DNA from: JABCYV01 sp963729325
GTDB lineage: Bacteria > Acidobacteriota > Terriglobia > Terriglobales > Acidobacteriaceae
Reading direction: 5' to 3'
Length of the DNA stretch: 64,000 bases
Assembly: GCA_963729325.1 (NCBI GenBank)
Contig: CAVSNS010000020.1
Span: 55,096-119,095, forward strand
Below the pieces are notes generated by a model, which did no database searches, was not told the DNA's origin, and was given only the letters and a program-made list of their open reading frames with translations. Each line of letters begins with the position of its first letter. Positions within the stretch are counted from its first letter, which is position 1. Shown one piece after another: positions 9,241 to 18,232 of this stretch. The translations under genes were made by a program, and so were the position numbers.

Positions 9241-9355
9241 GATCTGAGGTTAAGAGAGCCTAGGCCTGAGGTCCTAGGTCGAGGTCTCAGGTCCGAAGTC
9301 CGAGGTCTGAGGTTCGGAGTTCGAGGTCCGAAGTCCGAGGTCCGAAGTCTGTACT
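9241..9355. repeat. Degenerate tandem repeat of GAGGTCCGAAGTCC units
   Basis: About 115 bp made of many near-copies of a 7-bp core, GGTCCGA or AGTCCGA, with variants such as GGTCTGA and GGTTCGG. The array ends three bases before the 3' end of the PilZ gene. The run TCCGAGGTCCGAAGTC also occurs in the repeat-like insert inside dnaG (61441-61607). Confidence 0.8.
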
Positions 9356-9357
9356 TC

Positions 9358-9687
9358 TTAGCCTTCCGCCATCAATTGACTGCAGTGGCACAAATTCAGG
9401 TCCCAGATACAGGGCTCGGAAATCAGGCGCTCCAGGCCGATTTGACCTTCTCTCCGCGATCCCAGGGCTCCCGACCAGACCACGCGGAATTGCGCTCTTT
9501 CGTCGCCAAACTGTACCTCCAGGATTTCGCCCGGTCTAATCTGACGGCAGAGACCCTGAATCACGGCACCGCTACTGCTGATATTTCGAACCGTGGCTGC
9601 TTGCATGAAAGGCAATGCGTGCGCGTCCATGCCCCAGACACAAACCGGCAACAAAGCAGTAACCCGAGGATTGCGACGACGATCCAT
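9358..9687 (-). CDS. PilZ-domain protein
   Basis: A 109-residue single-domain protein. It starts 'MDRRRNPRVTALLPVCVWG', which has the basic RxxxR c-di-GMP-binding signature of PilZ, and continues with 'VRNISSSGAVIQGLCRQIRP', corresponding to the second motif (N/D-x-S-x-x-G). It may bind cyclic di-GMP, or be a degenerate PilZ domain, a frequent type in acidobacteria. The 3' end abuts the tandem repeat; the last residues ('CHCSQLMAEG') may have been changed by repeat growth. Confidence 0.75.
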   Translation of the reverse strand: MDRRRNPRVTALLPVCVWGMDAHALPFMQAATVRNISSSGAVIQGLCRQIRPGEILEVQFGDERAQFRVVWSGALGSRREGQIGLERLISEPCIWDLNLCHCSQLMAEG

Positions 9688-9832
9688 GCCGCCTCCGAGA
9701 AGACTGCCGTGATAGTACGGGGATTGCGATCAGAGCGAAACTTACCGCGGTCACAGGGACTCGGTTACAACCGGGTAGTCGTTTCTTAACATGTATTTGA
9801 GGATATTCCTAGGGGCAGATGGGAAAGCTGTC

Positions 9833-10066
9833 TCAGTCGTAATCGGGAAGCGAGCACGCGCCGGGCCCTCGGGGATCGCCGCATGAACCGCAGGATCCCG
9901 TTGTGCTTGCGGATGTCGAGGAGCCCTTGCCAGCCACGGCAAAGACCGACAACTGAGGGCTCAATTTCTTGCCATGGCACTTCGGACACTCTGGCTTATC
10001 ACTGCCGTACAGGAGAGCTTCGAATTCGTGATCGCAAGCTTGACAGACGTACTCAAAAATCGGCAT
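9833..10066 (-). CDS. FmdB-type zinc-ribbon protein
   Basis: Starts 'MPIFEYVCQACDHEFEALLY' and has two CxxC pairs, 'CQAC' and 'CPKCHG', the zinc ribbon of the FmdB/CxxC family. A Ser/Gly/Cys-rich tail ('STTGSCGSCGDPRGPG') follows. Family members are often called putative regulatory proteins, but function is not proven. I prefer the ATG at 10066 over a longer frame because the family always begins MP-I/T-Y/F-E-Y. It is divergent from the yheT-like gene, with 57 bp between starts. Confidence 0.85.
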   Translation of the reverse strand: MPIFEYVCQACDHEFEALLYGSDKPECPKCHGKKLSPQLSVFAVAGKGSSTSASTTGSCGSCGDPRGPGACSLPDYD

Positions 10067-10123
10067 ATTCAGGCTCCTTCGCTTTGGTCCGCACCTGGCG
10101 CTGACTCCATTTAAAATCAAAGT

Positions 10124-11110
10124 GTGGGGACTTCGCAAACTTTAGTCCAGTCTTTTCTGCCGCGCCCTGGCCTGCGCGGCGGACATCGTCAGACTCTCGC
10201 TAATTTTTTCTTACCTCGACGAATTGTTCTGCCCCCAGCCGAGCAGCGCCTGGTTGAGGTTGAGCCGGGGGTGAAGGTCCTATGTCACTGCCACTGGCAG
10301 GCTGATCGCCGGAATGCGCTGACGGTCGTGGTGGTGCATGGTCTGGAGGGATCGAGTGAATCGCAATATATGCTTGGGGTCACTTCAAAAGGCCTGGCTG
10401 CCGGAGTGAATGTCGTACGCATGAATCAACGCAATTGCGGCGGCACGGAAGGCATTGCTCCTACTCTTTATCACTCGGGACTTTCTCGGGACGTGGCCGC
10501 CGTCGCTCAAAACGTGATTGAGCGCGACCAAATTTCTGGTTTCGCACTTGCCGGATTCTCCATGGGTGGGAATCTAGTATTGAAGCTGGCGGGCGAGTGG
10601 GGAAAAGAGGGACCGCCCCAGTTTCGCGCCGTCGCCGCCGTATGTCCGGCAATGGATCTGGCGGCCTCTGCCGATGCCTTGCATCTGAGCAGCAATCGTC
10701 TGTACGAATACTATTTCATGTGGAAACTGCGCCGCCGGCTGCGGGCTAAGGCAAGGCTCTTCCCTGATACATTCGACCCTTTGCGTCTGCGGGGTGTCTC
10801 CACCTTGCGCGAGTTCGACGACAAAATCACCGCCTACTATTGCGGATTCGAAGGGGCGGCTGATTATTACGCTCGTGCTGCCGCCGCCAATGTTGTGGGC
10901 CGCATTGCCGTTCCGACCTTCATTCTGCACGCGGCCAATGATCCCTTCATCCGAATCCTTCCGGAAACGCGAACGCAGATTCTTGCCAATCCCAATATCA
11001 CCTTCATCGAAACCGCGGATGGTGGCCACTGCTCATTTCTTGCGAAGCCAGACGGAAATGACGGCCACTGGGCTGAGCACCAGGTGGTGGAATTCTTGCG
11101 GAAGTTCTAG
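10124..11110 (+). CDS. YheT-type alpha/beta hydrolase
   Basis: A 328-residue protein beginning 'PRPGLRGGHRQTLANFF', the usual start of the YheT/EMB8 family. The catalytic triad is visible: Ser in 'FALAGFSMGGNLVLKLAGEW', Asp in 'FILHAANDPFIRI' and His in 'ADGGHCSFLAKP'. The oxyanion segment is 'VVHGLEGSSESQYM'. The family hydrolyses esters of unknown physiological identity. Translation probably starts with GTG at 10124. Confidence 0.88.
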   Translation: MGTSQTLVQSFLPRPGLRGGHRQTLANFFLPRRIVLPPAEQRLVEVEPGVKVLCHCHWQADRRNALTVVVVHGLEGSSESQYMLGVTSKGLAAGVNVVRMNQRNCGGTEGIAPTLYHSGLSRDVAAVAQNVIERDQISGFALAGFSMGGNLVLKLAGEWGKEGPPQFRAVAAVCPAMDLAASADALHLSSNRLYEYYFMWKLRRRLRAKARLFPDTFDPLRLRGVSTLREFDDKITAYYCGFEGAADYYARAAAANVVGRIAVPTFILHAANDPFIRILPETRTQILANPNITFIETADGGHCSFLAKPDGNDGHWAEHQVVEFLRKF

Positions 11111-11141
11111 TTTGAAATCCGGACAGCCGAGGCCTGACTCG

Positions 11142-11156
11142 CACGGGCGAGACGCC
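11142..11156. repeat. Small hairpin repeat CGGGCG-AGA-CGCCCG
   Basis: A short perfect hairpin in the gap after the YheT-like gene. Its form resembles intergenic palindromic repeats and it could act as a weak terminator. Confidence 0.35.
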
Positions 11157-11191
11157 CGCACCTACATCGATCCGATACAATCATCCGGCAA

Positions 11192-11959
11192 ATGAAGTCG
11201 TGGATAAAAGTTGCGTTTCTCACGTTTTTGATACTGGGGCTGGCACTTGCCCTGGGTGCGGAGCCAGTATCGCAACTACAACCCACCGGCTACGTCAACG
11301 ATTTCGCCCACGTCCTCGAGCCGAGCACAATTGCGCAACTCACCAACATCTGCCAGCAGATCGATCAGAAAGCCCATGCCCAGATTGCGGTAGTTACCAT
11401 CAATTCGCTCGACGGCTCAGACATTGATAGTTATGCCGTCGATCTTTTCAAGAAATGGGGCATTGGGAGCAAATCCACCGATCACGGCGTGCTGATTCTG
11501 CTGGCGGTAAAGGACCGCAAGTACCGGATCGAAGTCGGCTACGGCCTGGAACCGATCCTGCCGGACGGCAAGGTCGGTGGCTTCGGACGCGAGGCGGTAC
11601 CCTATCTGCGGCAGAGCGACTACAACAGCGCTCTAATACTGATGACGAGCCGCGTGGCCGACGTCATCGCGCAGGACGCCGGCGTCACGCTGACAGGTGC
11701 TCGTCCTCAAGCTCCAGCAGAGCCGCGGGTCAGACCCGCAGAGGCATGTCGCCGGGCGGACTGGTAGTTCTCGCCATCATTATTTTGCTCGTGCTTTTTA
11801 CTCCGCTGCGCAACGTACTTTTCTGGTTCCTTCTTTTTGGCGGCGGTGGTCGTGGGCGGAGGCTACGGCGGAGGGGGCGGGTTCGGAGGCGGCGGTGGAG
11901 GCTTTGGAGGATTTGGCGGGGGCAGTTCAGGCGGTGGCGGCGCCAGCGGTAGCTGGTAG
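11192..11959 (+). CDS. YgcG-like TPM-domain membrane protein with Gly-rich tail, frameshifted
   Basis: A signal peptide ('FLTFLILGLALALGAEP') is followed by a TPM domain ('GYVNDFAHVLEPSTIAQLTN', 'QIAVVTINSLDGSDIDSYAV', 'YRIEVGYGLEPILPDG'). The frame is lost near 11690, the membrane helix 'LVVLAIIILLVLFTPLRNVL' is in a second frame, and a second break near 11840 restores the first frame for the tail 'GGGYGGGGGFGGGGGGFGGF', ending at 11959. The two indels compensate. TPM proteins (formerly DUF477) often lie beside LemA, as here, and are linked to envelope functions. Joined length is about 255 residues. Confidence 0.8.
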
Positions 11960-11980
11960 TTCTGTCAAGCGAGGTATGCC

Positions 11981-12718
11981 ATGGTTCCGGAAAAACAGAT
12001 CGACGAGTTCGTTGGCCGGTTGCGGCAAGCCGCGGGCGAGAATCTCCAGAGCGTGGTGCTCTATGGTTCCGCCGCAACGGGAGAATTTCATGACGATTTC
12101 TCCAACGTAAACCTGCTTTGCATCCTGCGCGAGACTTCATTTGCCAAGCTGGCCGCCTTGGGTCCGGCGGTGGAATGGTGGAGCCGGAAGCAGCGTCATG
12201 CCCCGCTCGTCCTGACTCGCGAAGAATTGGAACGGTCAGCGGACGTATTTTCTATCGAGCTGTTCGATATGCAACAACGCCATCGCGTGCTCTTCGGTGA
12301 TGATCCGCTAAGTGGCCTGAGTATCCCCATGCATCTGCACCGGGCGCAGCTGGAGTATGAATTGCGCGAGAAGCTGATCCTCTTGCGTGAGCGTCTGCTG
12401 CTGCATGCAGGCAACGAGCGCCGGCTTTGGGAATTGCTGCTGGGCTCATTATCAGCTTTCGCCACTCTGTTCCGGCACGCGCTCATCGCGCTCGGAGAAG
12501 TTGCTCCACATTCAAAACGTGAGGTACTGCAGGCGCTAACCACTCGCATTCAATTTGATCCGTCCGCATTCCTGCAGTTGCTCGATATTCGGGAACACAA
12601 GGCGGATCGCAAACAATTCAATGTGAAAGATGTTTTTGCGCGCTATTTGGAAGCGGTTCAGCGCATAACGACGGCAGTAGATACAATTCTGGATTCGGCC
12701 GAACCCAGCAGTTCGTAA
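11981..12718 (+). CDS. Nucleotidyltransferase-fold protein, catalytic Asp pair replaced
   Basis: A 245-residue protein. Residues 20-50 read 'LQSVVLYGSAATGEFHDDFS' then 'NVNLLCIL', matching the GS...S-D-x-D-L signature of the pol-beta-like nucleotidyltransferases, except that both Asp positions are Asn. The rest is helical ('HLHRAQLEYELREKLILLRE'), like the HEPN-type domain that follows such cores. I infer a nucleotide-binding pseudoenzyme. It sits between the TPM protein and LemA genes with short gaps (21 and 30 bp), so it is likely part of their operon. Confidence 0.65.
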   Translation: MVPEKQIDEFVGRLRQAAGENLQSVVLYGSAATGEFHDDFSNVNLLCILRETSFAKLAALGPAVEWWSRKQRHAPLVLTREELERSADVFSIELFDMQQRHRVLFGDDPLSGLSIPMHLHRAQLEYELREKLILLRERLLLHAGNERRLWELLLGSLSAFATLFRHALIALGEVAPHSKREVLQALTTRIQFDPSAFLQLLDIREHKADRKQFNVKDVFARYLEAVQRITTAVDTILDSAEPSSS

Positions 12719-12748
12719 GTGTAAGATTCCTGTTCTCAGGAGAAGACC

Positions 12749-13360
12749 ATGAGCAAAGGCTTGATCGTAATTATTGTCCTGGTAGTGATTGCGTTGTTCG
12801 CCTTCATGCAATACGTAGGCGTCCGCAACACACTCGTGACCAAGAACGAGGCTGTGAAGGCAGCGTGGTCGCAGGTTGACATTGTGTTGCAACGGCGTGC
12901 CGACCTCATTCCCAACCTGGTCGAGACGGTAAAAGGCTACGCCCAGCAGGAACAGACAGTCTTCGGGGACATCGCCAAAGCGCGCTCTGCATTGCTTTCC
13001 GCCGGAACGCCTTCGGACAAAATTGCGGCCAACCAGGCTTTGGACGGCGCTCTGGGCCGCCTGTTGGCGATCTCGGAGAACTATCCTCAGCTGAAATCAA
13101 ACGAGAATTTCATGCGTTTGCAGGATGAGTTGGCGGGAACCGAAAACCGCATCGCGGTGGAGCGCAAGCGGTACAACGATGCCTTGCAAGACTACAACAC
13201 TTACATTCAGCACTTTCCCAACAACATCTTTGCCCGCTGGGCGGGTTTCAAGCCCAACGAGGCTTACTTCACGGCGACCGAAGGGTCTCGCGTAGTGCCC
13301 AAGGTGAATTTCGCGCCGCCCCGGCACGACGCCGCAGCCCGCGCCGGCCCACTAGTTTGA
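12749..13360 (+). CDS. lemA: LemA family protein
   Basis: A 203-residue protein with an N-terminal membrane helix ('LIVIIVLVVIALFAFMQYV') and the LemA core: 'NEAVKAAWSQVDIVLQRRAD' and 'LIPNLVETVKGYAQQEQTVF', then 'RLLAISENYPQLKSNENFMR' and 'RYNDALQDYNTYIQHFPNN'. The family is a bundle of helices facing the periplasm; its role is unknown. A Shine-Dalgarno sequence, AGGAGA, precedes the ATG. It follows the nucleotidyltransferase-like gene by 30 bp and is usually paired with TPM proteins, as here. Confidence 0.92.
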   Translation: MSKGLIVIIVLVVIALFAFMQYVGVRNTLVTKNEAVKAAWSQVDIVLQRRADLIPNLVETVKGYAQQEQTVFGDIAKARSALLSAGTPSDKIAANQALDGALGRLLAISENYPQLKSNENFMRLQDELAGTENRIAVERKRYNDALQDYNTYIQHFPNNIFARWAGFKPNEAYFTATEGSRVVPKVNFAPPRHDAAARAGPLV

Positions 13361-13364
13361 TCGC

Positions 13365-13946
13365 TTGGATGCTGACGTGGAAGTCGACTTCGCCGTCGAA
13401 CTAGGCGCACAAGACGAGATACTGGAATTGCCGTGGGCTGCCAGCGATGGCGGCCCGCAGTATTACGACCTGAAACGTCACCCGGAACTGCTGCTCAAAG
13501 TTGACGAAGCACAGCGCATTCCGGAGCTCGGCGAATTTCTGTCGGCCATTAACTCGCCCGCGAGCATTCTCGAGACTGCGAAATGCGATGCCTGGTGCAG
13601 CACGGAGCTGAACCCTGAGGAAGAGATTTTCGGGGCGGCATGGAAGTTTGCTTCCTACATCGATCTTGTCTTTTCGCAGGAACAGCCGCGCTTTTCCTTT
13701 CCCCAACATGAGCAACTGGCAAAGAGACTAACTAAGCTATTGCAGCGAGTCCCTGAGATTCCCGCCGCCGCCGAATTCCTGATCCGCCGCTGCTATTACC
13801 ATGAAGCGGCGGAAGTGAGGGACGGCTTCTACATCACCTGTTATTTATTCGGCTATGGGGATGACGAGCCCCAGGCCCGCCAACGTTGGGCGATCGGACT
13901 GAAGCTGGTGGAGAATGCGATCCGCCAGATTTCATCGGCGGATTGA
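13365..13946 (+). CDS. Hypothetical acidic protein
   Basis: A frame of about 193 codons directly after lemA, possibly starting with TTG at 13365 or GTG at 13377. It is acidic and soluble, with segments such as 'YYDLKRHPELLLKVDEAQRI', 'FAGAAWKF'-like aromatic patches ('FGAAWKFASYIDLVFSQEQP') and 'FLIRRCYYHEAAEVRDGFYI'. No known motif is recognised. The tight spacing suggests co-transcription with lemA. It ends 3 bp from the 3' end of a convergent gene. Confidence 0.6.
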   Translation: MDADVEVDFAVELGAQDEILELPWAASDGGPQYYDLKRHPELLLKVDEAQRIPELGEFLSAINSPASILETAKCDAWCSTELNPEEEIFGAAWKFASYIDLVFSQEQPRFSFPQHEQLAKRLTKLLQRVPEIPAAAEFLIRRCYYHEAAEVRDGFYITCYLFGYGDDEPQARQRWAIGLKLVENAIRQISSAD

Positions 13947-13949
13947 AAA

Positions 13950-15090
13950 TCAGTTTGCTCTCAACGGTTCGCGGAACCACCTCCACACTCCCTCACCGCG
14001 CCCTTTCAGATTCGTCCGCAATAGTGAGAGCAGCAACATTGAGAGAAAAATCGTCAGCAGTCCCAGCGAAGCAGTACGAATATCAACTACGCGTTTGGGC
14101 AGGATGGAGAAACGTCCGTACACAAACTCAATATGCACCCAATAGACCAGCAATGAAGTCTGCCCCATCTGCACTAGCGGACTGAATCCCCATTGTCCCG
14201 CGCCCCAGCGGCACCAGGCGTAAGCTGCCGAGAGAATCATCATCAGCAGGCCTACGCGGATCAGGAAAAAATTCGGGCTGGTGTGCCAGAAGTCGTACAC
14301 CGGGTAAATTTGAGGTCCTCGCAAATCCAACCAGTGCGCCACGTAAGTCAGACCAATCCCGCCCACGCCCGCCAGAACAAACGTAACGGCTTCACGCTCG
14401 CGTCCCCAATCGCTCAGCAGAAAAAAGCCGACGGCCAAGCCCGCGAACGCAAAAGCAGCCCACGGGAAAAATCGGAAACAGCCAGGGCTGTGGCTGGTCC
14501 AGATTATGTACCCCATTGATATAGGACTCCAGCGGCCAGGGCAGCCATCGCGGTCGCCATGTGGTCCAAAGCGGAGGCGTCAGGAGAGAAACCCCCAGCG
14601 CAATACCGAGTGCGGTTACTCCTAGCGATGACCGAGCACGAAACCCTTGGCCGAGAGACGAGACGAGCGATAGGACAAGCCCGCATACCGCTCCCATCAG
14701 CATCATGGAAACGCCAATGGTATTCAGGATGTCGACTCGAAACAGATCGCTCCACAGGAGCCCATCCCCAGGCAATCAGATATTCCTGGAGTCGGAACAG
14801 CAGTCCCAATGCAAAAATTTCGGCGCCGCGACGGATCGTGGTGCGAGCGATTTGAGACGGCCGGAAAGCCCTTCCGATGCAGCTTGTCGGTCACGAGCGC
14901 AAATGAGATGCCTGCTAAAGGAAGAGTGGAGCCGGCAGCGTCCCGCCCAATTGTGACCACATAAAAAATGTGGTCTTGCGAGCATCGCCGCCCAGCCATG
15001 CGTCGTAGCAATGGGTCTGGAACATCAAACGCAAGCCAGCCCACGCATCCAATCGATGTACGCGAGACGAGATGAAGCTGGCATCGCCAT
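13950..15090 (-). CDS. DUF1624-type membrane acyltransferase, heavily frameshifted
   Basis: The pieces follow one another in three frames: start 'MAMPASSRLAYIDWMRGLAC', then 'LMFQTHCYDAWLGGDARKTT', 'LAGISFALVTDKL', 'IARTTIRRGAEIFALGLLFR', 'LFRVDILNTIGVSMMLMGAV' and 'SLLVYWVHIEFVYG'. This is the pattern of the heparan-alpha-glucosaminide N-acetyltransferase-like integral membrane family, about 380 residues with roughly ten membrane helices. At least six indels occur, near 15040, 14943, 14880, 14850, 14775 and 14480, several in T or C runs. Either the reads are poor here or the gene is decaying. Confidence 0.75.
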
Positions 15091-15134
15091 CCGCGATGTA
15101 CGGCGCAGTATAAGGCAGAGAAGATGCAGCCGAA

Positions 15135-16451
15135 CTAATGCACAGTGACCATGACGGAGGCACTGCTACGTCCGTATTGGTTGGTGGCGAACAGGGTATA
15201 TGTCGTGGTTTGGGTTGGGCTGACACTTACGTTATTGCCGCGCACTGCTCCCGGACCCGGCGAAACAATAAGGTAAGAAGCGCCATTTACATTCCACGAA
15301 AGCGTGACGCTGTGCCAGACGCAACGCTGGAGGAACTCGCCGTGAAGCTGGCGATGCCGGGTGCCGACCCCTGGGGTACGTTGGACGCAGTGTAGATCGG
15401 GTTCATCTGCACAACTTCGAACGCCGACGCCGGCACTTGGCCCAAATTGTGCAGGTCGTTGTTGTCCCAACGGTCGTCGGGCGCGCCGCTGATGTACATG
15501 GAACTGCCGTTGTCGGCCATGATCATGCCGTACTTTTTAAGGGCTGTCAGGATGACTTGAACATTGGTAGAAAACTGACGAAATGTCGTAACTCGCTTTC
15601 AGCCGTAAGCGCATCCCCATGGGCGCAGCCAGCGTGTTGCTGGAGTTCGCCGCCCAGTGCGAAGCCGGTGGAACCATCGCCGCCTGGCTCTGCTGCAGCG
15701 TGAAACGAATCGCGTGCGGAATTTGTCCACTGGCAACTTCGTCGTATCGGACGAGGCCCGGGAAGATCGGAAGGCCAGCCGCATCAGCGGAAGTCCAGGT
15801 CCATGGACGCTGCTCGTCGGCGAGCAAATCCCAGATCGCGGCGGAACCGGCGTTCCAGCTTCCGTCATTGTTCGGGTAAGCGCTGTACAGTTCGTAGAGG
15901 AAGCAGTTGCTGTTGTCCAGCACCAGGACATGCCGGTCGCCATTTCCGGGAGTGGGGTCGCCCTCGATCTGGGCGTTGGCCGGAACTGGCATCGGTCCGG
16001 GGTCACTTTCGTCGCCGTAGGCGGTGAAGCTAATGTTCACGGGATTCTGCGTTCCGCCGACAATCGAGTAGGGAATACCGATAATCGACCCCTGATACTG
16101 GCCCGCACCGAAATCCGGATGCAGCCCGATGGTCGGACCAATAAAATTGATGATCGCATCTGAGTTCGGATCCACAGGCGCGCCCGAAATGTCTGTATTC
16201 CAGAGATTGCTCCTGGTAAAAGGCCGGAATCCGTTCAGGCTTGCCCCTTGGCCCAGGCTCATGACATTGCACGCCAAGCTTTGACTGCCGCCATTGCCGG
16301 AGCCGCTTCCGCCGCCACTACCGGAACCACCTCCGCTTCCCCCAGTCTGGGTCGCTGCAGACGTTGCCCCGCCGCAGCTTGCCAACAGCATGGCCGCCAC
16401 CAAGAGCCCGAACAGCACAAGCAGTCTTCTCCCTGGAATTGGCATGCACAT
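15135..16451 (-). CDS. Surface lipoprotein with Ser/Gly linker and Ig-like C-terminus, frameshifted
   Basis: The start 'MCMPIPGRRLLVLFGLLVAA' leads to a lipobox 'MLLASCGG'. A Gly/Ser-rich linker of about 25 residues precedes a large domain: 'FRPFTRSNLWNTDISGAPVD', 'GDRHVLVLDNSNCFLYELYS', 'WDLLADEQRPWTWTSADAAG'. Breaks near 15555 and 15300 shift the frame; the continuation reads 'ALKKYGMIMADNGSSMYISG' and an Ig-like unit 'SVTLSWNVNGASYLIVSPGP' ending at 15135. Joined length is about 438 residues. The middle domain is a type often seen as a hypothetical secreted protein in acidobacteria; no catalytic residues are assigned. Confidence 0.65.
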
Positions 16452-16603
16452 ATTTTCTTAGAGAACTGAGCAGTTCCGGCGAGGAATGAGGACACTATGA
16501 AGTTAGATTCAGGACATGTCTTCTGGTTACCCGAGCAAGTTGTGCCAAGCGCATATTACGGCCCGGCCAAAGCATCCTTGTGCATTGCGCCTGCTGGGTC
16601 TCT

Positions 16604-17401
16604 CTAAGCAGCTCGTGATTCATCGCAGAGATGCTGATAGTGTTCGCGGCCACGCTCGTATCCACGGCGAAAAGGTTCGGCAACTTCCGCGCCAGGATAT
16701 TGGCGCTGGAGTTCCTCGATGGCTGCGGTCATCTCAGCCAAGGCCTGATCATATTCTTGGCAGCGCGTTCTGGCATGCAGAGCGGCTTCGAAGCCAAGCC
16801 GATAAAACTTCTCATCATCGCTGAAGTTTCTACTGAACTTCGAATAGTGCTCCTGCTCGGCACTACGTAAGCCGATCCACCACTGTTGTTTGGCAGCATC
16901 GATCGCTTCAGCGCCTTCTGCTTTTAACAGCTCACGGAGACGCGCGGCATCGCTTCGCTGCTCGGTAAGAGCAATCACTACGCTGCGTCCCTTGCGCAAC
17001 GCGTCTTCGTAGACGAACAATTCGTCCTCCGGGAGTCCCTCGGTCATTGAATTTTCCAGCTTCCCGCCTGCGACCGCTCCCACGCTTGCTCCCGCCGCCG
17101 CGAGAACTGCCGCGCCCAACAGGCCGACCGCCATGATTGGTCCAACGCCTGGTAGAAAGGCGGCAAGCAATGGACCTCCCGACAACCCGGCGGCCGCACC
17201 CACTACGCCTCCGATTGCCTTTCCCATGCCAGATTGTTCCGCCGCCACCAGGGGGACCGACTCCAACTCCTTGTCGATTTTGTCTGTCTTTCCAGGAGTC
17301 AATAATGTGACTTTATCTGGCTTCAGGCCGGCAGCACGCAACTTCTCGACGGCGCCCTCCGCGTCGGATCGCGAGTAAAATACCCCAGTGACAGCTTCCA
17401 T
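16604..17401 (-). CDS. General-stress-type protein with glycine-zipper membrane segment
   Basis: The N-terminus 'VTGVFYSRSDAEGAVEKLRA' resembles the fold of YflT/general stress protein 17M domains. Residues 60-112 form a Gly/Ala-rich hydrophobic zone ('AIGGVVGAAAGLSGGPLLAA', 'MAVGLLGAAVLAAAGASVGA'), a glycine zipper likely to enter a membrane. The C-terminal 110 residues are charged and helical ('EHYSKFSRNFSDDEKFYRLG'). The AGGAGG-like sequence in front of the ATG supports the start at 17401. It may respond to envelope or osmotic stress; this is inference. Confidence 0.6.
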   Translation of the reverse strand: MEAVTGVFYSRSDAEGAVEKLRAAGLKPDKVTLLTPGKTDKIDKELESVPLVAAEQSGMGKAIGGVVGAAAGLSGGPLLAAFLPGVGPIMAVGLLGAAVLAAAGASVGAVAGGKLENSMTEGLPEDELFVYEDALRKGRSVVIALTEQRSDAARLRELLKAEGAEAIDAAKQQWWIGLRSAEQEHYSKFSRNFSDDEKFYRLGFEAALHARTRCQEYDQALAEMTAAIEELQRQYPGAEVAEPFRRGYERGREHYQHLCDESRAA

Positions 17402-17521
17402 TTGAATTCGACCTCCTGAATTGTTAATTGTTTGACGTCGTTCTGCGGGAGACGATGTGTTCTTCCGTCAATTGTCCGCTCAACGACCTTTTCCACGTAG
17501 GGACGCTAGTCTCGTTCGATG

Positions 17522-17905
17522 CTAAGTAGGCTCGTGGGGTTTTGGGGTGTTTGCGGCCTGGCTGGTCTCCCCGAAGGCAGCAACGGCATCGTCGTCAGTC
17601 TCGTATGATTTGAAAACCATGTCCAGCCTGGTCCGCCGGAGCAAATCCGCCACTCGTTTGGTGGGACGAACCAGTTTGATCTCACCGTGCTGGTTTCGGG
17701 TTGAGGCGAGCGTTCCGACCAGCGTCCCCAGGCCTCCACTGTCGACATACTCAACGCCGTTCAGGTTCACGATAATCTTGCGCGTTCCCATCAGGATGTT
17801 CTTTATTCTCTGACGGAAAGCGGCTGCCTCGTCGCCAAACACCAGGCGTCCCGCGCATTCCAGAACAATCACATCGCCGCGAATGTGGGTTTCCATTTTT
17901 AGCAT
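17522..17905 (-). CDS. STAS-domain anti-sigma factor antagonist
   Basis: A 127-residue protein with a complete STAS domain: 'VIVLECAGRLVFGDEAAAFR' in the first strand-helix pair and 'VNLNGVEYVDSGGLGTLVGT' with the conserved Ser (DSGG) that is phosphorylated by anti-sigma kinases in the SpoIIAA/RsbV family. A short polar tail follows. It probably takes part in partner switching that controls an alternative sigma factor. No kinase gene is adjacent. Confidence 0.85.
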   Translation of the reverse strand: MLKMETHIRGDVIVLECAGRLVFGDEAAAFRQRIKNILMGTRKIIVNLNGVEYVDSGGLGTLVGTLASTRNQHGEIKLVRPTKRVADLLRRTRLDMVFKSYETDDDAVAAFGETSQAANTPKPHEPT

Positions 17906-18232
17906 GTGACGATGAAGAAGCGCTGTGGCCTAAACTGAGTGCGATCTGCGTTGGATGAGCATGGTAGGCTCACGGCTGCCGGTAAGTCAACGAAGCAGCT
18001 ACTCTCGGAGAAATCAAATCGGCCGGAGTATTTAGAAATTGTACATCGCACTTATTTACCGACGAGAAGCCGGCTTGCAATCACAACCCAGCACCCCGAA
18101 CTGGTAGGTTCAATATTGCCGATTGCTGCACCGGTCGGCAAGGTGTTCGTAACTGTCAGGAATTTGAAGTTGGGAGAACCAAATGTTTGCAAAGCAGCGG
18201 TGCGACAGCCGCGAGTCTGGCAATTGACGTAA
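17906..18232. other. Intergenic region without recognisable gene
   Basis: About 330 bp between the STAS gene and the 3' end of the next minus-strand gene. I see only short frames with no protein-like features and no clear hairpin. Confidence 0.4.

Noticed and set aside
9175..9789. Plus-strand frame of about 200 codons across the repeat array
   Set aside because: It is the shadow of the PilZ gene plus repeat DNA; composition follows the repeat and it has no protein-like features.
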